Below are positions 25,643-34,503 of a stretch of 64,000 nt of DNA, piece by piece. This DNA is from JANPIX01 sp031425195. Its GTDB lineage: Bacteria; Pseudomonadota; Alphaproteobacteria; Rhodobacterales; Rhodobacteraceae. How positions within the stretch are numbered: the stretch's first letter is position 1; each line of letters opens with the position of its first letter. The position numbers and the translations under genes were made by a program. The notes beneath the pieces were generated by a model, which was not told the DNA's origin, did no database searches, and worked only from the letters and a program-made list of their open reading frames with translations. The stretch is from positions 62,001 through 126,000 of the forward strand of contig JANPIX010000011.1 in the NCBI GenBank assembly GCA_031425195.1. The letters run 5' to 3'.

Positions 25643-25722
25643 ATAGCCGCAGATTTGTCGAATTGAAAGCAGGCGCTGGCTGGCCGATAGTCAGCAGAGT
25701 TGGATTGGGGGGGAGAGCAGTC

Positions 25723-28146
25723 TTGGAATTTCCGGCACAGGCGCGGGTGGTGGTGATCGGCGGCGGTGTCGTGGGCGCGTCCTGCCTTTATCATCTGGCG
25801 CTTGCCGGGTGGACGGATGCGCTGCTTCTTGAAAAGAACGAACTGACCGCAGGCAGCACCTGGCACGCGGCGGGCAATGTGCCGACCTTCAGTGCAAGCT
25901 GGTCGATCATGAACATGCAGCGCTATTCGGCGGAACTTTACCGGGGTCTGGGGGCCAAGGTCGGCTATCCGATGAACTACCACGTCACCGGGTCCGTCCG
26001 GCTTGGTCACAGCCGCGAACGCATGCAGGAATTTCGGCGTGTGGTCGGCATGGGGCGCTATCAGGGCATGGACCTTGATATCCTTGGCCCTGATGACATT
26101 CGGGGGCACTATCCCTTTCTGGAAACCCATGATCTGCAAGGCGCGCTTTACGATCCCAACGACGGCGACATTGACCCCGCCCAACTGACGCAGGCGCTGG
26201 CGGCCGGTGCGCGCCAGATGGGCGCGCGGATCGAACGTTTCTGCCCCGTCACCGCCGCCCGTCGCGAAGGCGCGGAATGGGTGCTTACCACCCCCAAGGG
26301 CGAGGTGCGCTGCGAATATGTGGTCAACGCAGGCGGCTATTACGCCGCCGAGGTTGGCCGCCTGTTCGGCCGCCGCGTGCCGATGATGGTGATGAGCCAC
26401 CAGTACCTTCTGTTCGACACGATTCCCGAACTCGCCGAATGGACGGCCAGCACCGGGCGCAAGCTGCCGCTGCTGCGCGACGTGGATTCGTCCTATTACC
26501 TGCGGCAGGAAAAGATGGGCTTTAACCTTGGCCCCTACGAAAACCCCTGCCGCGCGCATTGGACCACGCCCGATGATCCGATGCCGGAAGATTTCAGTTT
26601 CCAACTGTTCCCCGACGATCTGGAGCGTTTGGAATGGCACATCGCCGACGCCATGGCGCGTGTTCCCCTTCTGGAAAAGGCCAGCCTGCAAAAGGTGATC
26701 AACGGCCCGATCCCCTATACCCCAGACGGCAATCCCCTGATCGGCCCGATGCCCGGCGTGCCCAACGCGTTCGTGGCTTGCGTTTTTACCTTTGGCATCT
26801 GTCAGGCCGGGGGCGCAGGCAAGGTGCTCGCCGAATGGGTCACCGAAGGCGGCACCGAATGGGATATGTGGTCCTGCGACCCGCGCCGTTTCACCGGGTG
26901 GGAAGATCAGGATTACTGCCTCGCCAAGGGAAAGGAAGTGTATGGCCACGAATATGCCATGCACTTCCCTATGGCACGCTGGCCCGCTGGGCCGGATCGC
27001 AAACGCTCGCCCAATCACGAAAAGCTCAAGGCACTTGGGGCTGTGATGGCCCCCTACAACGGTTGGGAACGCGCCGAATGGTTCGCACATCCAGGCGATG
27101 ACACGGGTTGGCAGGCCACCCAGACATGGGAACGGGCAGGCCCGTGGGACGCTCGCATCGCCGCCGAATGTGCCGCCGTGCGCGACGGTGTCGGCGTGCT
27201 GGACCTGCCCGGTTTCACCCGGCTGCGCCTTGCCGGGCCGGGTGCCCGCGCACATCTCGACAGTCTTACCGCCAGCCGCCTGCCACCCCCCGGTCGCATC
27301 GGCCTGTGCTATTTCCCCGATGATCGTGGCCGCATCGTCACCGAAATGACCGTCCTCCCGTTCAGTGATGACGACATCGGCGTGATCACCGCCGCCGTCG
27401 CACAAAGCCACGACGCCGATCTGCTGCGCCGGGGTCTGCCGGACGGCGTGGTGCTGGAAGACTGGTCCGACCGGATTCACTGTCTGATCGTAACGGGCCC
27501 CGGCGCGCGTGACCTTTTGGCCCCGATCACCGAAGGCGATCTGTCGCTTCCGTGGTTGTCGATCCAGTTTTCGGCGCGTGTGGCAGGCTGTGATGTCGCC
27601 CTGATCCGCGTCAGTTTCGCGGGCGAACTCGGCTGGGAAGTGCATTGTGATCCGGCAGACGCCCCTGCAATCCATGCGGCACTGCTGGCCGGCGGGGCCA
27701 CGCCGTTCGGGATGCGTGCGCTTAACGCCCTGCGGGTCGAAAAGGGTTACCGCGCGTGGAAAGGCGATCTGTCCACCGACTATACCCTGCTGCAAGGGGG
27801 GCTTGGGCGGTTCATCGATTGGGGCAAGGAATTTCCCGGCAAGGCGGCCCTTCTGGCGGAAAAGCAGGCAGGCGTCACCAAACGCTTCGTTCACCTGCGG
27901 TTCGAGGCGTCGGCATGCGATCCGCCCTACATGGCGAACCTTTGGCACGACGGCGCGATTGTGGGCGAAGTGACATCGGCGGCGATGGGCCACCGCGTCG
28001 GGCATGGCGTGGCGCTGGGCATGGTCCGCGCCGAACTGGCGGTTCCGGGCACGGCGTTCGAAGTGGACGTATTCGGCGAAAGGGTCGGGGCGACAGTCCT
28101 GCCCGGCCCGGCCTGGGACGCTGGCAACCTGCGCCTGCGCGCATGA
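25723..28146 (+). CDS. FAD-dependent N-demethylase with GcvT domain (DMGDH family), TTG start
   Basis: An 807-residue fused flavoprotein. The FAD domain opens VVVIGGGVVGASCLYHLALAGW with AGSTWHAAGNVPTF at the expected flavinylation site; C-terminal folate-binding GcvT domain has FAGELGWEVHCDP and ALRVEKGYRAWKGD. It is more distant from the other two DMGDH-like proteins here: the segment after WHAAG reads NVPTFSASWS instead of L-GQLR-SAN. The TTG at 25723 follows GGAGAG; no better start fits. First gene of the operon, probably oxidising an N-methyl group of a betaine-derived compound and forming methylene-tetrahydrofolate. Confidence 0.85.
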   Translation: MEFPAQARVVVIGGGVVGASCLYHLALAGWTDALLLEKNELTAGSTWHAAGNVPTFSASWSIMNMQRYSAELYRGLGAKVGYPMNYHVTGSVRLGHSRERMQEFRRVVGMGRYQGMDLDILGPDDIRGHYPFLETHDLQGALYDPNDGDIDPAQLTQALAAGARQMGARIERFCPVTAARREGAEWVLTTPKGEVRCEYVVNAGGYYAAEVGRLFGRRVPMMVMSHQYLLFDTIPELAEWTASTGRKLPLLRDVDSSYYLRQEKMGFNLGPYENPCRAHWTTPDDPMPEDFSFQLFPDDLERLEWHIADAMARVPLLEKASLQKVINGPIPYTPDGNPLIGPMPGVPNAFVACVFTFGICQAGGAGKVLAEWVTEGGTEWDMWSCDPRRFTGWEDQDYCLAKGKEVYGHEYAMHFPMARWPAGPDRKRSPNHEKLKALGAVMAPYNGWERAEWFAHPGDDTGWQATQTWERAGPWDARIAAECAAVRDGVGVLDLPGFTRLRLAGPGARAHLDSLTASRLPPPGRIGLCYFPDDRGRIVTEMTVLPFSDDDIGVITAAVAQSHDADLLRRGLPDGVVLEDWSDRIHCLIVTGPGARDLLAPITEGDLSLPWLSIQFSARVAGCDVALIRVSFAGELGWEVHCDPADAPAIHAALLAGGATPFGMRALNALRVEKGYRAWKGDLSTDYTLLQGGLGRFIDWGKEFPGKAALLAEKQAGVTKRFVHLRFEASACDPPYMANLWHDGAIVGEVTSAAMGHRVGHGVALGMVRAELAVPGTAFEVDVFGERVGATVLPGPAWDAGNLRLRA

Positions 28147-28173
28147 TGGTGTTGGCAAGATGAAAGTGGTCCG

Positions 28174-30612
28174 ATGAACGATATACCCAAAACAGCGCGG
28201 GCCGTGATCATCGGCGGCGGCGTGTCCGGCTGTTCGGTGGCCTATCATCTGGCCAAGGCAGGCTGGACAGACATTGTCCTGCTGGAACGCAAGCGTCTGA
28301 CCAGCGGCACCACATGGCATGCCGCTGGTCTGATCGGCCAGTTGCGGGGTTCTGCCAACATGACCCGGCTCGCCAAGTATTCCGCCGATCTTTATGTCCG
28401 GCTGGAGGCTGAAACAGGCGTCGCAACCGGCATGCGGCAGGTTGGCAGCATCTCGGTCGCCCTGACGGCAGCGCGGCACGAGGAATTGCTGCGACAGGCC
28501 ACTGTCGCGCGGATTTTCGACGTCGAAGTTCACGAGATTTCCCCGGCGGAGGTGAAGGCGCGGTATCCGCATCTGAACGTGGGCGATGTGGTGGGCGCTG
28601 TCGCCCTCCCGCTTGACGGGCAGTGCGACCCGGCAAACATCGCCATGGCGCTCGCCAAAGGGGCCCGCATGCGCGGCGCGCGCATTGTCGAAGGGGCCAA
28701 AGTCACCCGCGTGACGCAAAACGGCGGCAGGGTTACCGGCGTGGACTATGAAACCGGGGACGGGCCGGGCCACATCACCGCCGACGTGGTGATCAACTGC
28801 GGCGGCATGTGGGGCCGCGATCTGGCCGCGCAAAACGGCGTGACGCTGCCGCTTCATGCCTGCGAACATTTCTATCTGGTCACCGAACCAATCGAAGGGC
28901 TGGGCCATCTGCCCGTGCTGCGCGTGCCCGACGAATGCGCCTATTATAAATCGGACGCAGGCAAGATGATGATTGGTGCCTTTGAACCCAAGGCCAAACC
29001 CTGGGGCATGGCGGGCATCCGCGAGGATTTTGAATTCGACACCCTGCCCGAAGACTGGGAGCATTTTGGCCCCATCCTGGAGGCCGCGACACAGCGCATG
29101 CCCCTGTTCCAGACGGCGGGCATCCACACGTTTTTCAACGGCCCGGAAAGCTTTACCCCCGATGACCGCTATTATCTGGGCGAAACGCCAGAACTCGGCG
29201 GCTACTGGGTCGCGGCGGGCTATAATTCGGTGGGCATCGCAGGGTCGGGCGGGGCAGGCATGGCGCTTGCCCACTGGATTACGGAAGGCGAGGCCCCGTT
29301 TGATCTGTGGGAAGTGGATATTCGCCGCGCCCAACCATTTCAGCGCAACCGCCGGTATCTCAAGGAACGCGTGACCGAAACGCTGGGCCTGCTCTATGCC
29401 GACCACTTCCCCTACCGCCAGATGGCCACGTCGCGCGGCGTTCGGCGTTCGCCGCTGCACGCGCAACTGGCAGCCGCAGGCGCGGTGTTCGGCGAAGTGG
29501 CCGGGTGGGAACGCGCCAACTGGTTCGCCGAACCGGGGCAGGCCGCCGAATACCGCTATGGCTGGGGCAAGGCCAACTGGTTCGAAAACCAGCGCGCCGA
29601 ACACATGGCGGTGCGTCAGGGCGCGGGCCTGTTCGACATGACGAGTTTTGGCAAGATCCGCGTCGAAGGCCGTGATGCCTGCGCCTTTCTGAACCGCCTC
29701 TGCGCGAACCAGATCGACGTGGCCACAGGCTTGATCGTCTATACCCAGATGCTCAACCCGCGCGGCGGTATCGAAAGTGATCTGACTGTCACCCGCCTGT
29801 CCGAAACCGCCTATCTGCTGGTCGTCCCCGGCGCCACGCTGCAGCGCGATCTCGCCTGGCTCCGCCGCCACCTGGGCGACGCCTTTGCCGTGATCACCGA
29901 TGTGACGGCGGCCGAGGCGGTGCTGTGCCTGATGGGGCCAAAATCGCGCGACGTGCTGGCCCGCCTGTCACCACAGGATTTCAGCAACGCCGCCCATCCC
30001 TTTGGCACCGCGCGCGATATCGAAATCGGTATGGGCATCGCCCGCGCGCACCGCGTCACCTATGTGGGCGAACTCGGGTGGGAGCTTTATGTCCCAGCCG
30101 ATCAGGCCGCCCATGTGTTCGAGACGATCCGCGAAACGGCCCCCGAGGTGCGGCTGTGCGGTATCCACGCGCTGGACAGTTGCCGCATGGAAAAGGCCTA
30201 CCGCCACTGGGGCCACGACATCACCGACGAAGATCATGTGCTGGAGGCGGGGCTCGGCTTTGCCGTCAAGACTGCCAAGCCCGATTTCATCGGGCGCGAC
30301 GCCGTCCTGCGCAAACAGCAAACCGGTCTGTCCCGGCGTCTGGTGCAGTTCCGCCTGCACGACCCCGAGGTGATGGTCTATCACAACGAGGCTGTGGTGC
30401 GTGACGGCCGCATTGTCGGCCCGGTGACAAGCGGTGCCTATGGCCACGCGCTGGGCGGGTCGGTGGCGCTGGGCTATGTCCCGTGTATGGGGCAGGACGC
30501 GGCGCAGATCCTTGCCTCCACCTACGAAATCGAAGTGGCGGGCAAGCGGCACGAGGCTGTCGCATCCCTGTCACCGATGTACGACCCCCGGTCCGAACGG
30601 GTGCGCGCATGA
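28174..30612 (+). CDS. FAD-dependent dimethylglycine/sarcosine dehydrogenase-like protein with GcvT domain
   Basis: An 812-residue fused enzyme with a DAO-type FAD domain (AVIIGGGVSGCSVAYHLAKAGW; SGTTWHAAGLIGQLRGSAN) and a GcvT-type C-terminal half (TYVGELGWELYVPAD, CRMEKAYRHWGHDITDED). It closely resembles the protein at 8386-10833 and less closely its direct neighbour. It follows that neighbour by 27 bp, and its stop overlaps the next start, so it is firmly inside the operon. Sequential demethylation by the two neighbours (for example dimethylglycine, then sarcosine) is plausible but not shown. Confidence 0.88.
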   Translation: MNDIPKTARAVIIGGGVSGCSVAYHLAKAGWTDIVLLERKRLTSGTTWHAAGLIGQLRGSANMTRLAKYSADLYVRLEAETGVATGMRQVGSISVALTAARHEELLRQATVARIFDVEVHEISPAEVKARYPHLNVGDVVGAVALPLDGQCDPANIAMALAKGARMRGARIVEGAKVTRVTQNGGRVTGVDYETGDGPGHITADVVINCGGMWGRDLAAQNGVTLPLHACEHFYLVTEPIEGLGHLPVLRVPDECAYYKSDAGKMMIGAFEPKAKPWGMAGIREDFEFDTLPEDWEHFGPILEAATQRMPLFQTAGIHTFFNGPESFTPDDRYYLGETPELGGYWVAAGYNSVGIAGSGGAGMALAHWITEGEAPFDLWEVDIRRAQPFQRNRRYLKERVTETLGLLYADHFPYRQMATSRGVRRSPLHAQLAAAGAVFGEVAGWERANWFAEPGQAAEYRYGWGKANWFENQRAEHMAVRQGAGLFDMTSFGKIRVEGRDACAFLNRLCANQIDVATGLIVYTQMLNPRGGIESDLTVTRLSETAYLLVVPGATLQRDLAWLRRHLGDAFAVITDVTAAEAVLCLMGPKSRDVLARLSPQDFSNAAHPFGTARDIEIGMGIARAHRVTYVGELGWELYVPADQAAHVFETIRETAPEVRLCGIHALDSCRMEKAYRHWGHDITDEDHVLEAGLGFAVKTAKPDFIGRDAVLRKQQTGLSRRLVQFRLHDPEVMVYHNEAVVRDGRIVGPVTSGAYGHALGGSVALGYVPCMGQDAAQILASTYEIEVAGKRHEAVASLSPMYDPRSERVRA

Positions 30613-31436
30613 CACTCGCCGCCCGTCATCAGGCTTTTGCCGATCTGCATCTGTCAGGCTGCTTTGTCATCCCGAACCCATGGGATGCAGGCTCCGCCCG
30701 GATGATGGCCGCCATTGGGGCCAGGGCGCTGGCCACATCGTCGGCGGCCCATGCCTTCACACTCGGACGCGCCGACATGGGCGGCGTCACCCGGGACGAG
30801 GCACTGGCCCACGCCGCCGACATGATCGCCGCCACGCCACTGCCCGTGTCGGGCGATTTCGAGAACGGGTTTGCCGATGATCCGGATGGCGTGGCCGAAA
30901 CAGTGCGGCTCGCCGCCGAGGTCGGGCTGTCGGGCATATCGGTTGAAGACACCCGCATGGTTCCGGGCCATCCCGCCTACGATCACGGCCTTGCGGTGGA
31001 GCGCATCAGGGCCGGCGCCGCAGCCGCCCGCGCGCTCAACCGCCCCTTCGTGTTCTGCGCCCGCGCCGATGGCGTGATGAACGGCGTCTATGATCTGGCC
31101 GAAGGCATTCGCCGCCTTCAGGCGTTCGAGGCGGCAGGGGCCAACCTTCTGTATCTGCCCGTCCCCCCCGGCAAGGCTGAACTTGCGCGCATCCTCGCAT
31201 CGGTGAACGCGCCGCTGAACGTTTTGGCAGCAGGGCCGTTGAAATCGTTATCGGTGACCGAACTTGGCGCGATGGGGGTGCGGCGCATCTCGACGGGCAG
31301 TCAGATTGCACGCCTGACACATGCGGCGATCCATGATGCGACGACGGCAATGTTGCACCACGGCTCGTTCGCGCCCCTGACCGCTGCCATGTCGGGCGAT
31401 GAGGTCGATCTGCTGTTGCAGCGCGGGTCGGGGTAA
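30609..31436 (+). CDS. Isocitrate lyase/PEP mutase family protein
   Basis: A 275-residue TIM-barrel protein of the ICL/PEPM superfamily. Mg-binding and phospho-loop regions are LPVSGDFENGFADDP and GISVEDTRM; FCARADGVMNG and LLYLPVPPGKAEL follow. The KKCGH catalytic motif of isocitrate lyase is absent, so it is not ICL; a C-C lyase such as oxaloacetate decarboxylase, methylisocitrate-type or related function is possible. It overlaps the upstream demethylase by 4 bp. Its role in methylated-amine breakdown is unknown. Confidence 0.85.
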   Translation: MTLAARHQAFADLHLSGCFVIPNPWDAGSARMMAAIGARALATSSAAHAFTLGRADMGGVTRDEALAHAADMIAATPLPVSGDFENGFADDPDGVAETVRLAAEVGLSGISVEDTRMVPGHPAYDHGLAVERIRAGAAAARALNRPFVFCARADGVMNGVYDLAEGIRRLQAFEAAGANLLYLPVPPGKAELARILASVNAPLNVLAAGPLKSLSVTELGAMGVRRISTGSQIARLTHAAIHDATTAMLHHGSFAPLTAAMSGDEVDLLLQRGSG

Positions 31437-31505
31437 GGGTGGGCGGCTGACAACTGCGGGAAGCGACCACCTACAAGAATTGCGACAGATGAAAGGCGGA
31501 ATGAC

Positions 31506-33062
31506 ATGGGCGATATTGGCGAGATTTGCGAACCGGAACGGGCGCGGCGGTCTGGTGGGCGGGCCAATCGCGTGGCCCTGCGGTCTTCCCCCTTGGCCGA
31601 AAACCTGCGCCCGGTGCGCGCTGGCATGTCGGGCGGGCAATACAAACCCCTGACCGACGCGGGCATCGCGCAGATCCATGCCGCCGCCCTTGACGCGCTG
31701 GAGGTGATCGGCCTTAGTCAGGCCCCACCCTCGGGCGTGGCTCTCCTGACAGGTGCCGGGGCCGTGCAGGGCGACGACGGGCGCATCCGGTTCCCCCGCG
31801 CCCTGGTCGAAGACATGCTGGCCATCGCCGCGCGCGACATCACCCTGTTCGGACGCGAGGAAAAGCACGACCTGCATCTGAGCGGAACAAAGGTCCATTT
31901 CGGCACGGCCGGGGCCGCCGTTCATATCGTGGAACCCCTGACCAACGAATACCGCGAATCCACCGCGCAAGACCTCTATGATGCCGCGCGCATCACGCAT
32001 CACCTTGACAACGTTCACTTCTTTCAACGCGCCATGGTCTGCCGCGATGTTCTTGACAACTATGACATGGACATCAACACGCTGTATGCCTGCCTTTCGG
32101 GCACGACAAAACATGTGGGAACGTCGTTCAGTGATCCCTCCCATGTGAAGGGCTGCTTTGATCTGCTGCACACCGTGGCGGGGGGCGAGGCTGCATGGCG
32201 CGCCCGCCCCTTCGTCAGCAATTCCAACTGTTTCGTCGTGCCGCCGATGAAGTTCGCCGAGGAAAGCTGCATCACGATGGAAGATTGCATCCGTCGCGGC
32301 ATGCCCATGCTCTTGCTCAGCGCAGGGCAGGCGGGGGCCACGGCCCCGGCGCCCATCGCCCTTGCGATCGTGCAGGCCATGGCGGAATGTCTGGCGGGGG
32401 TGGTCTACGCCAATGCCATCACGCCGGGTGCCCCCTGCATCTTTGGCACCTGGCCGTTCGTCAGCGATCTGCGCACCGGGGCCATGTCGGGCGGCAGCGC
32501 GGAACAGGCGCTTCTGACCGCAGGCTGCGCGCAGATGCACCGCTTCTACGATCTGCCCGGCGGGGCCGCCGCCGGGATCAGCGACAGCAAATTGCCCGAC
32601 ATGCAGGCCGGTTGGGAACAGATGATCACCAACGTTCTGGCCGGACTGTCTGGCCTCAACATGGTGTACGAGGCGGTGGGGATGCACGCATCGCTTTTGG
32701 GCTTCTGTCTGGAAAGCCTTGTGCTCGGTGATGATATTCTGGGGCAGGTGATGCGCACCGTGCGCGGCATTGACGTGACACCTGACAGCACCTCCATCAG
32801 CGCGATGAAGGCCGTTTGCCTGCCGGGCGGGGCAGGCCATTATCTTGGCAACGAACAGACGCTCGCCCTGATGCAGACCGAATACATCTACCCCGCCGTG
32901 GGCAACCGGATGAGCCCCAAGGAATGGGCCGAGGCTGGCAAACCACAGTTGCTTGACCGCGCGATAAAGCGCAAGAATGACATACTCGCAAAGGCAGGTT
33001 GCCAGATCGACCCCGAAATGGACGCCGCCATCCGCGCAACGCACAACATCTATTTCAGGTGA
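31506..33062 (+). CDS. MttB-family methyltransferase without pyrrolysine codon
   Basis: A 518-residue member of the trimethylamine methyltransferase (MttB, COG5598) superfamily, e.g. GQYKPLTDAGIAQIHAAALDALE, HIVEPLTNEYRESTAQDLYDAARI, VSNSNCFVVPPMKFAEES. The frame has no internal amber codon, so it belongs to the non-pyrrolysine branch, whose studied anaerobic members demethylate glycine betaine, proline betaine, carnitine or butyrobetaine onto a corrinoid protein. No corrinoid protein, RamA-like activator or MtgA-like partner gene is in the window. It sits in an operon of demethylases and dehydrogenases, supporting a quaternary amine substrate. The ~42-residue N-terminal Arg-rich extension ends before the conserved region. 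Confidence 0.85.
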   Translation: MGDIGEICEPERARRSGGRANRVALRSSPLAENLRPVRAGMSGGQYKPLTDAGIAQIHAAALDALEVIGLSQAPPSGVALLTGAGAVQGDDGRIRFPRALVEDMLAIAARDITLFGREEKHDLHLSGTKVHFGTAGAAVHIVEPLTNEYRESTAQDLYDAARITHHLDNVHFFQRAMVCRDVLDNYDMDINTLYACLSGTTKHVGTSFSDPSHVKGCFDLLHTVAGGEAAWRARPFVSNSNCFVVPPMKFAEESCITMEDCIRRGMPMLLLSAGQAGATAPAPIALAIVQAMAECLAGVVYANAITPGAPCIFGTWPFVSDLRTGAMSGGSAEQALLTAGCAQMHRFYDLPGGAAAGISDSKLPDMQAGWEQMITNVLAGLSGLNMVYEAVGMHASLLGFCLESLVLGDDILGQVMRTVRGIDVTPDSTSISAMKAVCLPGGAGHYLGNEQTLALMQTEYIYPAVGNRMSPKEWAEAGKPQLLDRAIKRKNDILAKAGCQIDPEMDAAIRATHNIYFR

Positions 33063-33069
33063 AAAAACA

Positions 33070-34503
33070 ATGATATCCGAGAACAGTCTGAAGTTTTACA
33101 TCAACGGTGCCTGGGTCAATCCGCGTTCGACCGAACGCTTGGGTGTGGAGAATCCGGCCACCGAAGAAATCCTTGGCGAAATCGCCCTTGGGTCTGTCGA
33201 AGATATTGACGCGGCCATCATGGCGGCCCGCGCGGCCTTTCTGGACTTCACCATGACGCCCGTTTCACAGCGCATCGACCTGCTGCAAACCGTGCTCGAT
33301 GAATACAACAAACGCTATGACGACTTTGCCGATGCCATGCGGCTGGAGATGGGCGCGCCCGTTGCCTGGTCGAAAGAGGCGCAGGCCTGGGCCGGTCAGG
33401 TGCACATCGAAAGCACGATCAAGGCCGCACGCGACATGGCCTGGGAATACTCGCGCGGCGACACGCGGATCGTCTACGAAGGCATCGGCGTCTGCGCGCT
33501 CATCACGCCATGGAACTGGCCGATGAACCAGATCGCCTGCAAGGTGGCCCCGGCCCTCGTGGCCGGCTGCACCATGGTGCTCAAACCGTCCGAAATCGCA
33601 CCCCTGTCCGGCCTTCTGTTTGCCGAGGTGATGCATGCGGCGGGCGTGCCTGCCGGTGTGTTCAACCTCGTAAACGGCACCGGCGCCGTGGTCGGTGCCC
33701 GCATGTCCAGCCACCCGGAGGTGGACATGGTCAGTTTCACCGGATCGACCCGCGCGGGTACTGCGGTCGCCGCCGCCGCCGCCCCCACAGTCAAACGTGT
33801 GGCGCAGGAACTTGGTGGCAAATCGGCCAACATCATCCTGCCAACCGCCGACCTGCAGGCGGCAGTCAAAGGCGGCGTTGACGGCTGTTTCGGCAATTCC
33901 GGCCAATCCTGCGACGCGCCGACGCGCATGTTCGTCCACCGCGCCCAGCATGACGCCGCCCTCGAAATCGCCAAGGCCGCGGCCGAGGCAACCATCGCAG
34001 GCGATCCTCTTGACCCCGCCACGGTGAACGGCCCGGTTGTCAGCAAGATGCATTTCGACAAGATCCAAGGCCTGATCCAGAAGGGCATCGACGAAGGTGC
34101 CACACTAGTCACCGGCGGCACCGGACGGCCCGCCGGCCTGAACCGCGGCTGGTTCGTGCGCCCGACCATCTTTGGCAACGTCACCAACGAAATGACCGTC
34201 TCGCGCGAGGAAATCTTTGGCCCGGTTCTGGCCATCCTGCCCTACGACACCGTGGAAGAGGCGATCGTGATGGCCAACGACAGCCCCTACGGCCTTGCCG
34301 CCTATATCGCAGGCCCGGTTGATGAAGCCCGCAGGGTAGCGCGCCATCTGCGTGCGGGAACCGTCAACCTCAACTATCCCGCGTGGGATACGTTCTCGGC
34401 CTTCGGCGGATACAAGCAGTCGGGCAACGGCCGCGAATACGCCGACTGGGGCATCCACGACTTTTGCGAGGTCAAAAGCATCGTCGGCTACGGGGCCGCA
34501 TGA
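33070..34503 (+). CDS. NAD(P)-dependent aldehyde dehydrogenase
   Basis: A 477-residue aldehyde dehydrogenase. NAD-binding and catalytic features: ITPWNWPMNQIACKVAPALVAGCTMVLKPSE (residues ~140-170), FTGSTRAGTAV, general base Glu in QELGGKSANIIL and nucleophile Cys in FGNSGQSCDAPTRM; EEIFGPVL near the C-terminus. It oxidises an aldehyde to the acid in the cytoplasm. It starts 7 bp after mttB and overlaps the next gene, so it is part of the same pathway, perhaps removing an aldehyde from amine side-chain breakdown. Substrate not identifiable. Confidence 0.92.
   Translation: MISENSLKFYINGAWVNPRSTERLGVENPATEEILGEIALGSVEDIDAAIMAARAAFLDFTMTPVSQRIDLLQTVLDEYNKRYDDFADAMRLEMGAPVAWSKEAQAWAGQVHIESTIKAARDMAWEYSRGDTRIVYEGIGVCALITPWNWPMNQIACKVAPALVAGCTMVLKPSEIAPLSGLLFAEVMHAAGVPAGVFNLVNGTGAVVGARMSSHPEVDMVSFTGSTRAGTAVAAAAAPTVKRVAQELGGKSANIILPTADLQAAVKGGVDGCFGNSGQSCDAPTRMFVHRAQHDAALEIAKAAAEATIAGDPLDPATVNGPVVSKMHFDKIQGLIQKGIDEGATLVTGGTGRPAGLNRGWFVRPTIFGNVTNEMTVSREEIFGPVLAILPYDTVEEAIVMANDSPYGLAAYIAGPVDEARRVARHLRAGTVNLNYPAWDTFSAFGGYKQSGNGREYADWGIHDFCEVKSIVGYGAA

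Noticed and set aside
25615..29871. Minus-strand open frame of >1400 codons continuing the LysR frame
   Set aside because: It is antisense to two well-supported flavoprotein genes, has no homology-like motifs, and such mirror frames are common in G+C-rich codon usage.
31506..33062. Pyrrolysine-encoding amber codon in the MttB gene
   Set aside because: The frame is continuous with no internal TAG; it is a non-pyrrolysine family member.
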